A DNA stretch of 64,000 nucleotides from Verrucomicrobiota bacterium (GTDB taxonomy: Bacteria; Verrucomicrobiota; Verrucomicrobiia; Verrucomicrobiales; Verrucomicrobiaceae): contig JAFLEI010000030.1 of NCBI GenBank assembly GCA_017301975.1, forward strand, positions 32,390-96,389. Reading direction: 5' to 3'. The stretch's first letter is position 1. Each line of letters opens with the position of its first letter. The notes beneath the pieces are model-generated. The model saw only the letters and a list, made by a program, of their open reading frames with translations, was not told the origin of the DNA and did no database searches. Below, one piece after another: positions 1-8,195 of this stretch. Position numbers and translations under genes: made by a program.

Positions 1-121
1 TGGCGTCGTGGTGGGCAGCGCCATCGTAAAACTCATTGAGCAAAACGGCACCGCGCCGGATTGTGCCGCCAAGGTGGAAGCCTTTGTGAAGCCGCTGGTG
101 GATGCCGTCCACGCACTCTAA
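1..121 (+). CDS. trpA: Tryptophan synthase alpha chain, C-terminal end (partial)
   Basis: Only the last 39 codons are inside the window, read from base 2 to the TAA at 119-121. The peptide opens with GVVVGSAIVKLIEQNG, which matches the phosphate-binding end of the TIM barrel in tryptophan synthase alpha chains (usual form ADGVVVGSAIV), followed by a typical short C-terminal helix. The enzyme cleaves indole-3-glycerol phosphate to indole in the last step of tryptophan synthesis together with TrpB. The body of the gene lies to the left. dapF follows 42 bp downstream on the same strand. The call rests on a short but characteristic fragment. Confidence 0.8.
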   Translation, partial: GVVVGSAIVKLIEQNGTAPDCAAKVEAFVKPLVDAVHAL

Positions 122-129
122 TTTCTGCC

Positions 130-163
130 ATTCCGCATTCCCCACCCCTCATTCCGCATTTCC
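130..163. repeat. Heptad-periodic short tandem repeat (STRR-like) before dapF
   Basis: The spacer between trpA and dapF reads as successive 7-base units: ATTCCGC, ATTCCCC, ACCCCTC, ATTCCGC, then ATTTCCA running into the dapF start codon. Units 1 and 4 are identical. It occupies the place where a ribosome binding site would lie, and no Shine-Dalgarno sequence is visible there. Other 7-periodic arrays occur at 1041-1082, 23912-23953 and 59171-59210. Confidence 0.6.
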
Positions 164-976
164 ATGACCCTCAACTTCACCAAAATGAACGGCGCCGGCA
201 ATGACTTCGTCATGCTGGACAATCGCGACCTTTCCATCTCGCTGACCAAGGAGCAGATCGAAAAGCTCTGCGACCGCCATCGCGGCATCGGAGCCGATGG
301 ACTGCTCTGCGTGGAGCCCGCCACGGCGGACGGCGACTTCAAGATGCGCTACTACAACGCCGACGGCGGCGAGGCCGAAATGTGCGGCAATGGCGCGCGC
401 TGCTTTGGCCGCTTCGTCAACCATCTGCATGGCGACAAGCTGACCAAGATCCGCTTTGAGACCCAGGCCGGCATCATTTCCGCCGAGTTCGAGGGCGGTC
501 ACGTGCGCATCAACATGAGCGCCCCGCACAGCCTCAAGCTCTCCCAGCACCTGGAAGTGGCCGGGGCCGGGCTGACCGTGCACAGCGTGAACACCGGCGT
601 GCCGCATGCCGTGGTGATGGTGGATGATCTGGAAGTCGTGCCCATCCGTGAATGGGGCGCGGCCCTGCGCTTTCATGAGGCATTCAAGCCGAAGGGCACC
701 AATGCGAACTTCGCCACGGTGCTTGGGCCAGGCAGCATCGCCATCCGCACCTACGAACGCGGCGTGGAGGACGAAACCCTCGCCTGCGGCACCGGCATGG
801 TCGGCTGCGCGCTGGTTTACCACGAACTCACCGGCGAGCCCAGCCCCATCAGCGTTCTCGTCAAAGGCGGAGACACGCTCAAAGTCGGCTTCGAAGAGCC
901 GGACAAGAGTGAGTACACCAATGTGACGCTGTTTGGACCGGCGGACTTTGTGTTTACGGGGAGCGTCACCATCTGA
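164..976 (+). CDS. dapF: Diaminopimelate epimerase
   Basis: The 270-residue product has the family's usual length and interconverts LL- and meso-diaminopimelate, a precursor of lysine and of peptidoglycan. Both catalytic cysteines are present: Cys74 in MCGNGAR and Cys208 in LACGTGMVG, together with the N-terminal KMNGAGNDF motif at residues 7-15. The ATG at 164 gives the canonical N-terminus MTLNFTKMNG. It lies 42 bp after trpA and 136 bp before dapA on the same strand, so two steps of the diaminopimelate pathway are adjacent. The protein is cytoplasmic. No oddities are seen inside the gene. A long antisense frame over it is a coding shadow. Confidence 0.97.
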   Translation: MTLNFTKMNGAGNDFVMLDNRDLSISLTKEQIEKLCDRHRGIGADGLLCVEPATADGDFKMRYYNADGGEAEMCGNGARCFGRFVNHLHGDKLTKIRFETQAGIISAEFEGGHVRINMSAPHSLKLSQHLEVAGAGLTVHSVNTGVPHAVVMVDDLEVVPIREWGAALRFHEAFKPKGTNANFATVLGPGSIAIRTYERGVEDETLACGTGMVGCALVYHELTGEPSPISVLVKGGDTLKVGFEEPDKSEYTNVTLFGPADFVFTGSVTI

Positions 977-1040
977 CCAGGTGCTTTCCACCCCGAGAGA
1001 CTGAGAACTGAGGGAGCCAGCGCTCAGGCCGCCGCCCCCC

Positions 1041-1082
1041 ACAATTTCCAATTTTCAGTTTTCATTTCTCAGTTTTCAGTCC
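1041..1082. repeat. Heptad-periodic short tandem repeat between dapF and dapA
   Basis: The sequence divides into six 7-base units: ACAATTT, CCAATTT, TCAGTTT, TCATTTC, TCAGTTT, TCAGTCC. Two units are identical and most share a TTT end. It is AT-rich against a GC-rich background and sits about 30 bases before dapA. The base composition differs from the array before dapF, but the 7-base period is the same. Confidence 0.6.
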
Positions 1083-1112
1083 GACAAATCCCGCCCTTTT
1101 CCCCACCGCCCC

Positions 1113-1994
1113 ATGTTCGCCGGAACCCACACCGCTATCGTCACCCCTTTTCGCAACGGCCAAATTGACGAGGCCGCGCTCAAATCGATCATCGACTTCC
1201 AGTTCGACAATGGTGTGACGGGCGTTGTGCCATGCGGCACCACAGGGGAATCCCCCACGCTGGATCACGATGAGCACACCCGCGTGGTGAAGCTGACCGT
1301 CGAGTTCTCCAAAGGCCGCGGCGTGGTCATGGCAGGTACCGGATCAAACTCCACCCGGGAGGCCATCGAGCTCACGCAGGAAGCCGAAGCCGCAGGTGCC
1401 ACAGCATCGCTGCAGGTCGCGCCGTATTACAACAAGCCCACCCCGGAAGGCCTGTACCAGCATTTCAAGGCCATCGCCGACAACACCAAGCTGCCGCTCA
1501 TGCTTTACAGCATCCCCGGGCGCTGCGGCATTGAGATCGGTCTGGATGTGCTTGTCCGCCTTGCGGAAAACTGCCCGAACATTCGCTCCATCAAGGAAGC
1601 GGGGGGCAATCCTGAGCGCGTCAGCCAGATGAAGCAGATCCTTCCGGCAGACTTCGAGATCATGTCTGGCGACGACGGCCTCACCCTGCCCTTCATGTCC
1701 GTGGGCGGCGTCGGCATCGTCAGCGTCGCGGGAAACCTCATTCCGAAGCAGATCAGCGAGATGGTGCAGCTGGCCCTCAAAGGTGACTACGGCGCTGCGC
1801 TTCAGATCCACACGAAGTACTACCCGCTCTTCGCCGCCTTCCTGAAACTCTCGACCAACCCCATCCCGATCAAAACCGCGATGGCTCTCGCCGGCCATTG
1901 CACGGACGAACTGCGCCTGCCGATGGTGGGCATGGAACCGGAGAAGGTTGCTGAGCTGAGCGCCACGCTGAAGAAGCTGGGGATCATCGCGTAA
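1113..1994 (+). CDS. dapA: 4-hydroxy-tetrahydrodipicolinate synthase
   Basis: The 293-residue TIM-barrel enzyme condenses pyruvate with aspartate semialdehyde, the first committed step of the diaminopimelate/lysine pathway. The Schiff-base lysine is Lys161 in RSIKEAGG. Tyr132 and Arg138 are in LYSIPGR, and the CGTTGES signature is at residues 41-47. Start and length match the family, with N-terminus MFAGTHTAIVTPF. It follows dapF on the same strand and probably belongs to the same biosynthetic group. The downstream HD-domain gene is convergent, ending 9 bp away. There is no lysine-riboswitch-like structure that I can recognise in the 136-bp leader, which instead holds a heptad repeat. Confidence 0.97.
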   Translation: MFAGTHTAIVTPFRNGQIDEAALKSIIDFQFDNGVTGVVPCGTTGESPTLDHDEHTRVVKLTVEFSKGRGVVMAGTGSNSTREAIELTQEAEAAGATASLQVAPYYNKPTPEGLYQHFKAIADNTKLPLMLYSIPGRCGIEIGLDVLVRLAENCPNIRSIKEAGGNPERVSQMKQILPADFEIMSGDDGLTLPFMSVGGVGIVSVAGNLIPKQISEMVQLALKGDYGAALQIHTKYYPLFAAFLKLSTNPIPIKTAMALAGHCTDELRLPMVGMEPEKVAELSATLKKLGIIA

Positions 1995-2003
1995 TCACGC
2001 ACG

Positions 2004-2513
2004 TCAGCTCGCATCCCCCAAATACGGCTCCGCGAGATGCAGCCAAGGGTGAATCACGCCGTGATTGGCGATCTCCTTGCCAAAAGCCGTGCTCATGAAC
2101 CGTGCGTCGGGGATCACGCCCACGCGCCCAAGATCCAGCCGATCGGCATCCCAGCAGGTGCCGATGGTAGGATCGGTGTGATGGTCGGCATCGGTGTGCC
2201 AGATGCAAGCCAGACGCAGGAGTTCATGGTCCTCGTCAGAAAGCTCGCAGAGCTGACCGCGAAAGGTGGCCGCAAATTCCGCGCCGCGTTTTCCATGGCC
2301 GGGATCTCGCCCCTCGTTCTCGCGCCGGCTGTCATGAAACAGGGCGAACAGCCGCACCACATGGACCCTGGCACCCGTTCGCGCAGCCAGGATGCAGCCA
2401 TTGCGCTCTACACGCCGCCAGTGGTCAGGCCCATGCAGCGAATATGGGCTGCGATGGCTCGGCGCCTGCGTCACCGCCTCCCAGAGGCGGGGGTAGTCGA
2501 TGAATGGGGGCAT
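2004..2513 (-). CDS. HD-domain metal-dependent phosphohydrolase-like protein
   Basis: A 169-residue cytoplasmic protein with the HD-domain pattern: His27 in the SLHGPDHW segment, the paired His60-Asp61 in LFALFHD, and a later metal-site Asp in CWDADRLDLG near residue 121. Such proteins hydrolyse nucleotides or phosphoester substrates with divalent metals, but the substrate cannot be told from sequence. It is read from an ATG at 2513, convergent with dapA and divergent from the lipoprotein gene at 2611. The 97-bp gap to that gene must hold both promoters. There is no obvious functional link to its neighbours. Confidence 0.8.
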   Translation of the reverse strand: MPPFIDYPRLWEAVTQAPSHRSPYSLHGPDHWRRVERNGCILAARTGARVHVVRLFALFHDSRRENEGRDPGHGKRGAEFAATFRGQLCELSDEDHELLRLACIWHTDADHHTDPTIGTCWDADRLDLGRVGVIPDARFMSTAFGKEIANHGVIHPWLHLAEPYLGDAS

Positions 2514-2610
2514 TCGACATCTTTATCAGCACATAGGCAGAATGCGCCAGCCAAAACGCCCGGCCGCGTTGCAGGCTGGACAGCTTGCCCGGCATGCGCA
2601 TCAATAGGGC

Positions 2611-3213
2611 ATGAAGTTTCTGCGCCACCTGTGCCTTCCTTTGCTGCTGGGGTTGTCCAGTTGCACCTACCTAGAAAAAAAGTTCGGAGGCATGTCGTCT
2701 TCGAAAGACTCGCCTGAGGACAAGCGCGTCGGAGAGGCGAAGGTGATCGGCGTGATTGAACTGGTGAACCCCGAGCAAAACTATGTGCTCATCAATTGTG
2801 AGCATCGGGTGGACATCCCGGCTGGGACTGAAATCATTTCCCAAGGAGTCAATGGCACGGACGCCAAGCTCAGGGTGACACCGGAGCGCAAGGGCAACTA
2901 CATCACCGCAGACATCACGCAGGGCACTCCGCAACTGCGGGATCTGGTGCTCTTTCAGATCAAGCGCGATGAAGCGCCCCCGCCCACCACGGTCACCGCA
3001 TCGGGGGCCATCGTGCCGCTGAAGCCGGTGATGCAGGCGGATGTGATCCCGCCGCTGGACGCGCCGTTTCAGCCGATGGCACCCACCCAGCCCACATTCG
3101 TTCCAGCACCGGCCCCTCCGCCTCCGCTGCGGCAGACACCTCAGGCCCCCGCCCCGGTGAAAGAAGAGGAACCTGTGGGAGATCTGAGCAAACTGCCCCC
3201 TGTCATCCGATGA
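2611..3213 (+). CDS. Predicted lipoprotein, proline-rich C-terminus
   Basis: A 200-residue protein with a lipoprotein signal peptide ending in LSSC, Cys18 being the predicted lipidated residue. A middle region of about 90 residues (roughly 40-130) has beta-type character (KVIGVIELVNPEQNYVLI), and the C-terminal third is rich in Pro and Ala. I do not recognise a named family. The middle block resembles the small envelope-associated proteins common in Verrucomicrobia whose role is not known. Its last codons overlap moeA in an ATGA stop-start junction at 3210-3213, which indicates co-translation, although a functional link with molybdenum cofactor synthesis is not evident. Confidence 0.7.
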   Translation: MKFLRHLCLPLLLGLSSCTYLEKKFGGMSSSKDSPEDKRVGEAKVIGVIELVNPEQNYVLINCEHRVDIPAGTEIISQGVNGTDAKLRVTPERKGNYITADITQGTPQLRDLVLFQIKRDEAPPPTTVTASGAIVPLKPVMQADVIPPLDAPFQPMAPTQPTFVPAPAPPPPLRQTPQAPAPVKEEEPVGDLSKLPPVIR

Positions 3214-4397
3214 TTTCTGAAAGCGAGGCACTCGCACGTGTGCTGGCGGCTGTAACTCCGCTGCCGGCAGAAACAACGCCCCTGCTGGATGCCCTGGATC
3301 GTTATGCCGCGCAGGACGCGACTGCCACGGTGCCGATCCCAGCCTTTGATCAATCCGCGATGGATGGCTATGCCATTGTCGCCGCCGAGAGCTCGACTTC
3401 CGCCCCGTTGCGCGTAGCGGGCGAACAGGCCGCCGGATTGGATGGCGGACTGCACCTCCAAAGCGGCTGCGCCATTCGCATTTTCACCGGAGCGCCCGTC
3501 CCCGCCGGTGCCGATGCGGTGATCATGCAGGAGGATGTGCGGCGCGAGGGCGATTCCATTGTCTGCACCGATGCGGTCATCGCCGGCGAAAACATCCGGC
3601 GAGCCGGAGAGGACCTGTGCCAGGGACAGTTCGTGCTGCGCAAGGGAGAGCAGATCACGCCCGGACGAATGGCCTTGCTGGCCTCTCAGGGGCTTGCTCA
3701 AATCTCCGTGCATGCGCCGCCTCGGGTCGCAGTGCTGAGCACCGGGGATGAGCTCGTGCCGCCCGGCGCCGGTCCGCTGCAGGCCGGTCAGATTTACAAC
3801 ACGAACGCTCTGATGCTGCGCGGCATGCTGGCTCAGCTTGGCATTCGCACCAGCACCCAGGCCCACTGCCGCGATGATCTGCCCAGCACCACCGAAACGC
3901 TGCGGGATCTGCTGCAGTCCCACGACGTTGTGCTGATCAGCGGCGGTGTTTCCGTCGGGGATCATGATCAGATCAAGCCCGCGCTGAAGGAACTCGGCAT
4001 CGAGCCGGGGCTGTGGCGAGTGAAGGTGAAACCGGGCAAGCCGTTTTTGTTTGCCCAGTCTGCCGGGTCGCACGTCTTTGGTCTCCCGGGCAATCCGGTA
4101 TCGTCATTCGTCACCTTCCTGCTGTTTGTGCGTCCGGCCTTGCTCAAAATGATGGGGGCGTCGGAGGCCCTGCTGACGCCGCGCCGGATCCCTGCGACCA
4201 CCGGCACCGCCCTTTCAAATCCCGGTGACCGGCCTCACTATCTTCGCGGCGTGCTGACGAATGGACAGTTCATGCCCTTCGGGCTGCAGCAGAGCCACGC
4301 ACTGCTTTCCCTGAGCCGTGCAGACGCCTTGCTGCGGCTGGAGGCGGGAAAAAATTTGAAGGCAGGAGATCCCGCCGAAGTGTGGTTGCTGGATTGA
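3210..4397 (+). CDS. moeA: Molybdopterin molybdenumtransferase MoeA
   Basis: The 395-residue protein has the MoeA architecture: N-terminal domain with the AFDQSAMDGYA signature near residues 46-56, the middle beta domain with FTGAPVPAGADAV, the MogA-like domain with STGDEL and ISGGVSVGDHD, and the LPGNPVSSFVTF motif. A C-terminal domain IV follows. MoeA inserts molybdate into adenylated molybdopterin to make molybdenum cofactor. The ATG overlaps the upstream lipoprotein stop by 4 bp. No other cofactor gene is in the window, so its partners must be elsewhere. The closest downstream gene starts 43 bp further at my preferred start. Confidence 0.95.
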   Translation: MISESEALARVLAAVTPLPAETTPLLDALDRYAAQDATATVPIPAFDQSAMDGYAIVAAESSTSAPLRVAGEQAAGLDGGLHLQSGCAIRIFTGAPVPAGADAVIMQEDVRREGDSIVCTDAVIAGENIRRAGEDLCQGQFVLRKGEQITPGRMALLASQGLAQISVHAPPRVAVLSTGDELVPPGAGPLQAGQIYNTNALMLRGMLAQLGIRTSTQAHCRDDLPSTTETLRDLLQSHDVVLISGGVSVGDHDQIKPALKELGIEPGLWRVKVKPGKPFLFAQSAGSHVFGLPGNPVSSFVTFLLFVRPALLKMMGASEALLTPRRIPATTGTALSNPGDRPHYLRGVLTNGQFMPFGLQQSHALLSLSRADALLRLEAGKNLKAGDPAEVWLLD

Positions 4398-4440
4398 TTG
4401 GTTGCGCACCCTGCGCGGCCATCCATTCTGCCAGCATCCC

Positions 4441-5043
4441 ATGGAACACGTTCTCGTCATCACCCGCCAGCTCTTCGATCAACTCGGCAGTTTTCAAGGC
4501 TTTCAAGCCGATGTCATGCGCTACTTGCAGGCCATGCTCGTTCCTGGAGCCAACCACTTCATGGAACGCCCTGCGGCTGAAAAAGATCCTTCCCACAAGC
4601 AGCTCATCCCCTATGCAATCTTTCACCATGAAGGTCGTTACCTGAGCTACACGCGCGGCGGCAGTTCAGGAGAGAAGCGCCTTGTGGCCAAGCGTTCCAT
4701 CGGCATCGGCGGACACATCAATCCCGTGGACACCGCCCAGGACGGCCTCGGTGAAACGATGTACTTCAACGGTGTCGAACGTGAGATGGCCGAGGAGCTG
4801 GTGATCGGCGGCACGCACACGCAAAAAGTCATCGGCCTGATCAATGACGACGCGACGGAAGTCGGCAGCGTGCATCTCGGCGTCGTGCATTTTTTTGACC
4901 TCAGCAGTGATGAGGTGAAGTCAAATGAAGATGCCATCCAGGACCTGCGGTTTCACACGCTGGAGGAACTGCATGCCATGCGCGACCAGCTTGAAACGTG
5001 GTCGCAGATCTGCGTGGACCATTTGTGGAATGTTCAAAAATAA
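4441..5043 (+). CDS. Nudix-like predicted phosphoesterase (MutT family)
   Basis: A 200-residue protein with a Nudix-type core: IGIGGHINP followed by a Nudix box ending in REMAEEL, in which the paired glutamates would bind metal. The spacing between the glycines and REMAEEL is longer than in the classical box because of an insert (DTAQDGLGETMYFNG), as in the MutT-related group described as predicted phosphoesterases. The frame is open further upstream to a TTG at 4402, but the ATG at 4441 gives the better N-terminus MEHVLVITRQLF, so I use it. It probably hydrolyses a nucleoside-diphosphate-linked substrate; the substrate is unknown. Confidence 0.75.
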   Translation: MEHVLVITRQLFDQLGSFQGFQADVMRYLQAMLVPGANHFMERPAAEKDPSHKQLIPYAIFHHEGRYLSYTRGGSSGEKRLVAKRSIGIGGHINPVDTAQDGLGETMYFNGVEREMAEELVIGGTHTQKVIGLINDDATEVGSVHLGVVHFFDLSSDEVKSNEDAIQDLRFHTLEELHAMRDQLETWSQICVDHLWNVQK

Positions 5044-5107
5044 TTGAAATGGGTGGCCCCATAAGAAACGCTTGTCTCTTGAGGCAACGAGTGATTCTCT
5101 TACATTA

Positions 5108-5752
5108 ATGGAAGAATCATCACTCGGCGCCGCAGCGACTCCCCTCGCTTCGCTGAATCCACCCGCACCCAGCAGCAGCTCTGCTGAGGACCGCATTCTG
5201 GTGGACAAAGCGCAGGCGGGTGACACGCGCGCCTTTGATGAGCTTGTCCGGAAATACACGCCCAAGCTCTATGGCTTGATTTATAACATGACCTCGAACC
5301 GCGAGGACACAGCAGACCTGCTGCAGGATGTTTTTGCCAAGGCCTATCGGTCCATCAAGCGTTTCATGGGAAAGTCATCCTTTTACACATGGATCTATTC
5401 CATCGCGGTGAACATGACTTTAAACTTCCTTAAGAAGCGCGGGAGACATCACAAGGTCAGTCTTGACGATGTAGATACGGGCATCGAGAACGATCCGGAA
5501 TTCATTCGCGTCACCACCGCAAACACGGGCACTTTACGTGAGGTAAACATCCATGAGCTGCAAAAAAGGTTGAACGCAGCCATGATGAAGCTGTCCGAAG
5601 ACCATCGCACGGTGGTGACTTTGTACGACGTACAAGGTCTCCAGCATGCCGAAATCAGCAAGATACTTGGAGTCTCGGAAGGGACTGTCAGATCGCGATT
5701 GTTTTACGCACATCGCCTGCTCCAGACATATCTTGAGGACTTCGTGAAATAA
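5108..5752 (+). CDS. ECF-type RNA polymerase sigma factor
   Basis: A 214-residue sigma-70-family protein of ECF type. Region 2 runs from about residue 33 (LVDKAQAGDTRAFDELV) through the core-binding and -10 recognition part (DLLQDVFAKAY, SSFYTWIYSIAVN). Region 4 near the C-terminus (LSEDHRTVVTLYDVQG, then ISKILGVSEGTVRSRLF) is the helix-turn-helix for the -35 element. There is no region 3. The frame extends to a TTG at 5072, but the ATG at 5108 is more likely. The next gene, 44 bp downstream, encodes a small single-span membrane protein and may be its anti-sigma partner. The target regulon is unknown. Confidence 0.9.
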   Translation: MEESSLGAAATPLASLNPPAPSSSSAEDRILVDKAQAGDTRAFDELVRKYTPKLYGLIYNMTSNREDTADLLQDVFAKAYRSIKRFMGKSSFYTWIYSIAVNMTLNFLKKRGRHHKVSLDDVDTGIENDPEFIRVTTANTGTLREVNIHELQKRLNAAMMKLSEDHRTVVTLYDVQGLQHAEISKILGVSEGTVRSRLFYAHRLLQTYLEDFVK

Positions 5753-5796
5753 TACGACACCAGCACCATTGAAGAAACAACAATCCACAGCACGCC

Positions 5797-6318
5797 ATGA
5801 GTGAATTTGAAAACATCCAGCGGTTGATACGATTGAAGCGGTTTGAACAGCCGGAAGAAGGGTTCACCGAAACGTTTCTCCAGCAGTTTCATCAGAGGCA
5901 GCGTGCGGAAATGCTGCAGCAGTCGTCATTGGAATTGCTCCAGGAGCGGGTCGCCACCTGGTGGAACCATCTTCTGGTCCCCAAATGGGGCCTGGTCGCG
6001 GCGGCTGTTTCTGTGTGTGCCATGAGCCTTTGGCTGCTGTCACGCCCGTCTGACCCCACTGGCGTTGCATTGACTGCGGCACCCGTGGTGCATGAGAAGC
6101 CCTTTGTCCCAAAACTGGACCTGAGCGACCTTCCTCTGGCGCGCATGGCCCAGCATGATGATGCCACGATGGCCGACATGCTGCTGCGCAAGCATCTGGA
6201 AGTACGGCCCGCGCTGGAGGGCAATGTACTGCCGGTGGAGGGATGGCAGCAGCAGCCATCCTTGCGAAACGCCACGCCCGCCGTTCAGGCTGGCCTTGAA
6301 GGCATGCTGGGCAAATAA
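5797..6318 (+). CDS. Single-span membrane protein, possible anti-sigma partner
   Basis: A 173-residue protein with a charged N-terminal part of about 60 residues (RLIRLKRFEQPEEGFTETFL), one hydrophobic segment at about residues 63-82 (KWGLVAAAVSVCAMSLWLL), and a C-terminal part that would be periplasmic. This layout and its position right after an ECF sigma gene fit an anti-sigma factor. I see no zinc-binding HxxxCxxC motif of the ZAS type, so the role is inferred from context alone. The start ATG at 5797 is the only good candidate. No signal for a separate promoter is seen in the 44-bp gap. Confidence 0.6.
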   Translation: MSEFENIQRLIRLKRFEQPEEGFTETFLQQFHQRQRAEMLQQSSLELLQERVATWWNHLLVPKWGLVAAAVSVCAMSLWLLSRPSDPTGVALTAAPVVHEKPFVPKLDLSDLPLARMAQHDDATMADMLLRKHLEVRPALEGNVLPVEGWQQQPSLRNATPAVQAGLEGMLGK

Positions 6319-6629
6319 GCCCGAGGCCCCAGGCACCGAGCCGAAAGCCGGTCTGCAAGCTCCATGGCAGGTGAAAACTTCCCTTTGCCAGCGGGGCCAG
6401 TCCGGCTTAATCCTCGCGCTGCTCATGGGAAACCGCCCAGACATTCGCCCAATCTTCCGAATTAGTTTCGGACTCATCCGCGCCTGACGCCGCCGGGAGA
6501 GTCCGTTGTCTTGCATGCCTGCGCTGAATGCGCCCCTGGCATCCGGCGTCCCGGAACTCATGGCAACCGCCGGTCCGGCCTGTTTTCTCGTTGCACCCAC
6601 CTTTCATCTCTTCATTTCCCCTTCCCCAC
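6319..6629. other. Intergenic region upstream of cimA
   Basis: This 311-bp stretch has no convincing gene. The cimA frame stays open back to 6528, but the protein similarity begins only at 6630. A small dyad (TCCGAA, five-base spacer, TTCGGA) lies at 6456-6472. The last 40 bases before cimA are pyrimidine-rich and lack a Shine-Dalgarno sequence. A leader or promoter for cimA could be here, but I cannot identify a riboswitch or attenuator. Confidence 0.5.
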
Positions 6630-8195
6630 ATGTCTCCAGTTACCATCTATGACACAACCCTGCGTGACGGCACCCAGGGCACCGGCATCTCCTTCAGCAC
6701 CCTTGATAAAATCCGCGTCGCGGAGAAGCTCGACGAATTCGGCGTGCATTACATCGAAGGCGGCTGGCCCGGCTCCAACCCCAAGGACGCTGCATTCTTC
6801 GAAGAAGCCGCCAAGCGCTCCTGGAAGACCGCGAAGATCACGGCCTTTGGCATGACCCGCCGTGGCAAGATGAAGGTCGAGGACGATCCTCAGGTCAAGA
6901 TGCTGCTCGATGCCAAAACACCCGCCGTCACCGTGGTGGGCAAGACCTGGGCGCTGCACGTCACTGAAGTCTTCCAGGTCAGCTTGGAAGAAAATCTCGC
7001 CATGATCTCTGACACCGTGGCCTACTTGAAAAAGCATGGCCGCGAGGTGCTGTATGATGCGGAGCATTTCTTCGACAGCTTCAAGGAGGACCCCGAGTAC
7101 TCCCTCAAAACCATCAAGGCCGCCCAGGATGCCGGAGCAGATCTCATCGTGCTCTGTGAAACCAATGGCGGCGCACTGCCAGAGTTCGTCGAAGACACGA
7201 CCCGCAAAGTCATCGCCCATCTCGGCCGCCCCGTCGGCATCCACACGCACAATGACGGCGGCGTCGGCGTGGCCAACGCCCTCGCGGCCGTGCGTGCCGG
7301 TGCCTGCCAGGTGCAGGGCACCATCAATGGCTACGGCGAGCGCGTGGGGAACTGCAACCTCACCACCATCATGCCCAATCTGCAGATCAAGATGGGCATC
7401 CCTCTCGGCATCGACCTCACCCGCCTGCGCGAACTCGCCAACTTCGTCGATGAACTCGCCAACGTTCCCCACGACATCCGCGCGCCCTATGTGGGCGTGG
7501 CTGCGTTCACGCACAAAGGCGGCCTGCATGTGCATGCCGTGCAAAAGCTGGCCCGTACCTACGAGCATGTGGACCCCGCTCTCGTCGGCAATCAGCGCGT
7601 CATCACCATCTCGGACATGTCCGGCCAGTCCAACGTGATGATGAAGGCGGAGGGCATGGGCTTCAAATTCGCGAAGGGCGATGCCCGCGTGCAGACCATT
7701 CTCACCGAGGTGAAGCGCCTCGAAAGCGAAGGCTACGAATTCGAAGCCGCCGAAGCATCCTTTGAGATGCTCATCCGCAAGCAGCTCGGCCAGCACCAGC
7801 CGGTTTTCAACCTGATCGAGTATCACTCCACCCACCGTTTCCACGGCGGCGAACATGGCTTTGAAACCTGCGAAGCCACCATCAAGCTCGAAGTCGGTGA
7901 GAGCCGTGTTTACACCGTGGATGAAGGTGACGGCCCGGTGAATGCTCTCGACAACGCACTGCGCAAGGCCCTCCTGCCCTTCTTCCCGGCGCTCAAGGAC
8001 ATGCGTTTGGCGGACTACAAGGTGCGCATCATCGACGGCGGCACCGGCACTGCGGCCAAGACCCGCGTGCTCATCACCACCACCGATGGCAACGCCACCT
8101 GGGGCACCGTCGGCGTCAGTTGCAACATCATCGACGCGAGCTGGAAGGCGCTCGTCGATGGCATCGAATACTTTCTGCTCAAGCGAGCTGCCTAA
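6630..8195 (+). CDS. cimA: (R)-citramalate synthase
   Basis: A 521-residue enzyme of the citramalate/isopropylmalate synthase family, making citramalate from pyruvate and acetyl-CoA for a threonine-independent route to isoleucine. The N-terminus IYDTTLRDGTQG carries the catalytic Arg and metal-binding Asp. HTHNDGGVGVANAL near residues 202-215 provides the two metal-binding histidines, and NGYGERVGNCNL follows. The C-terminal third is the regulatory LeuA dimer domain. The length and the FEVNAL-free, TFGMTRRG-containing barrel favour citramalate over isopropylmalate synthase. The ATG at 6630 is chosen because the upstream in-frame codons are unlike the family. The stop overlaps the end of the convergent pseudouridine synthase gene by 4 bp. 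Confidence 0.92.
   Translation: MSPVTIYDTTLRDGTQGTGISFSTLDKIRVAEKLDEFGVHYIEGGWPGSNPKDAAFFEEAAKRSWKTAKITAFGMTRRGKMKVEDDPQVKMLLDAKTPAVTVVGKTWALHVTEVFQVSLEENLAMISDTVAYLKKHGREVLYDAEHFFDSFKEDPEYSLKTIKAAQDAGADLIVLCETNGGALPEFVEDTTRKVIAHLGRPVGIHTHNDGGVGVANALAAVRAGACQVQGTINGYGERVGNCNLTTIMPNLQIKMGIPLGIDLTRLRELANFVDELANVPHDIRAPYVGVAAFTHKGGLHVHAVQKLARTYEHVDPALVGNQRVITISDMSGQSNVMMKAEGMGFKFAKGDARVQTILTEVKRLESEGYEFEAAEASFEMLIRKQLGQHQPVFNLIEYHSTHRFHGGEHGFETCEATIKLEVGESRVYTVDEGDGPVNALDNALRKALLPFFPALKDMRLADYKVRIIDGGTGTAAKTRVLITTTDGNATWGTVGVSCNIIDASWKALVDGIEYFLLKRAA

Noticed and set aside
149..1051. 300-codon minus-strand open frame
   Set aside because: Antisense to dapF.
976..1112. Lysine riboswitch before dapA
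   Set aside because: The gap is only 136 bp, part of which is a heptad repeat, and no lysine-riboswitch core could be recognised.
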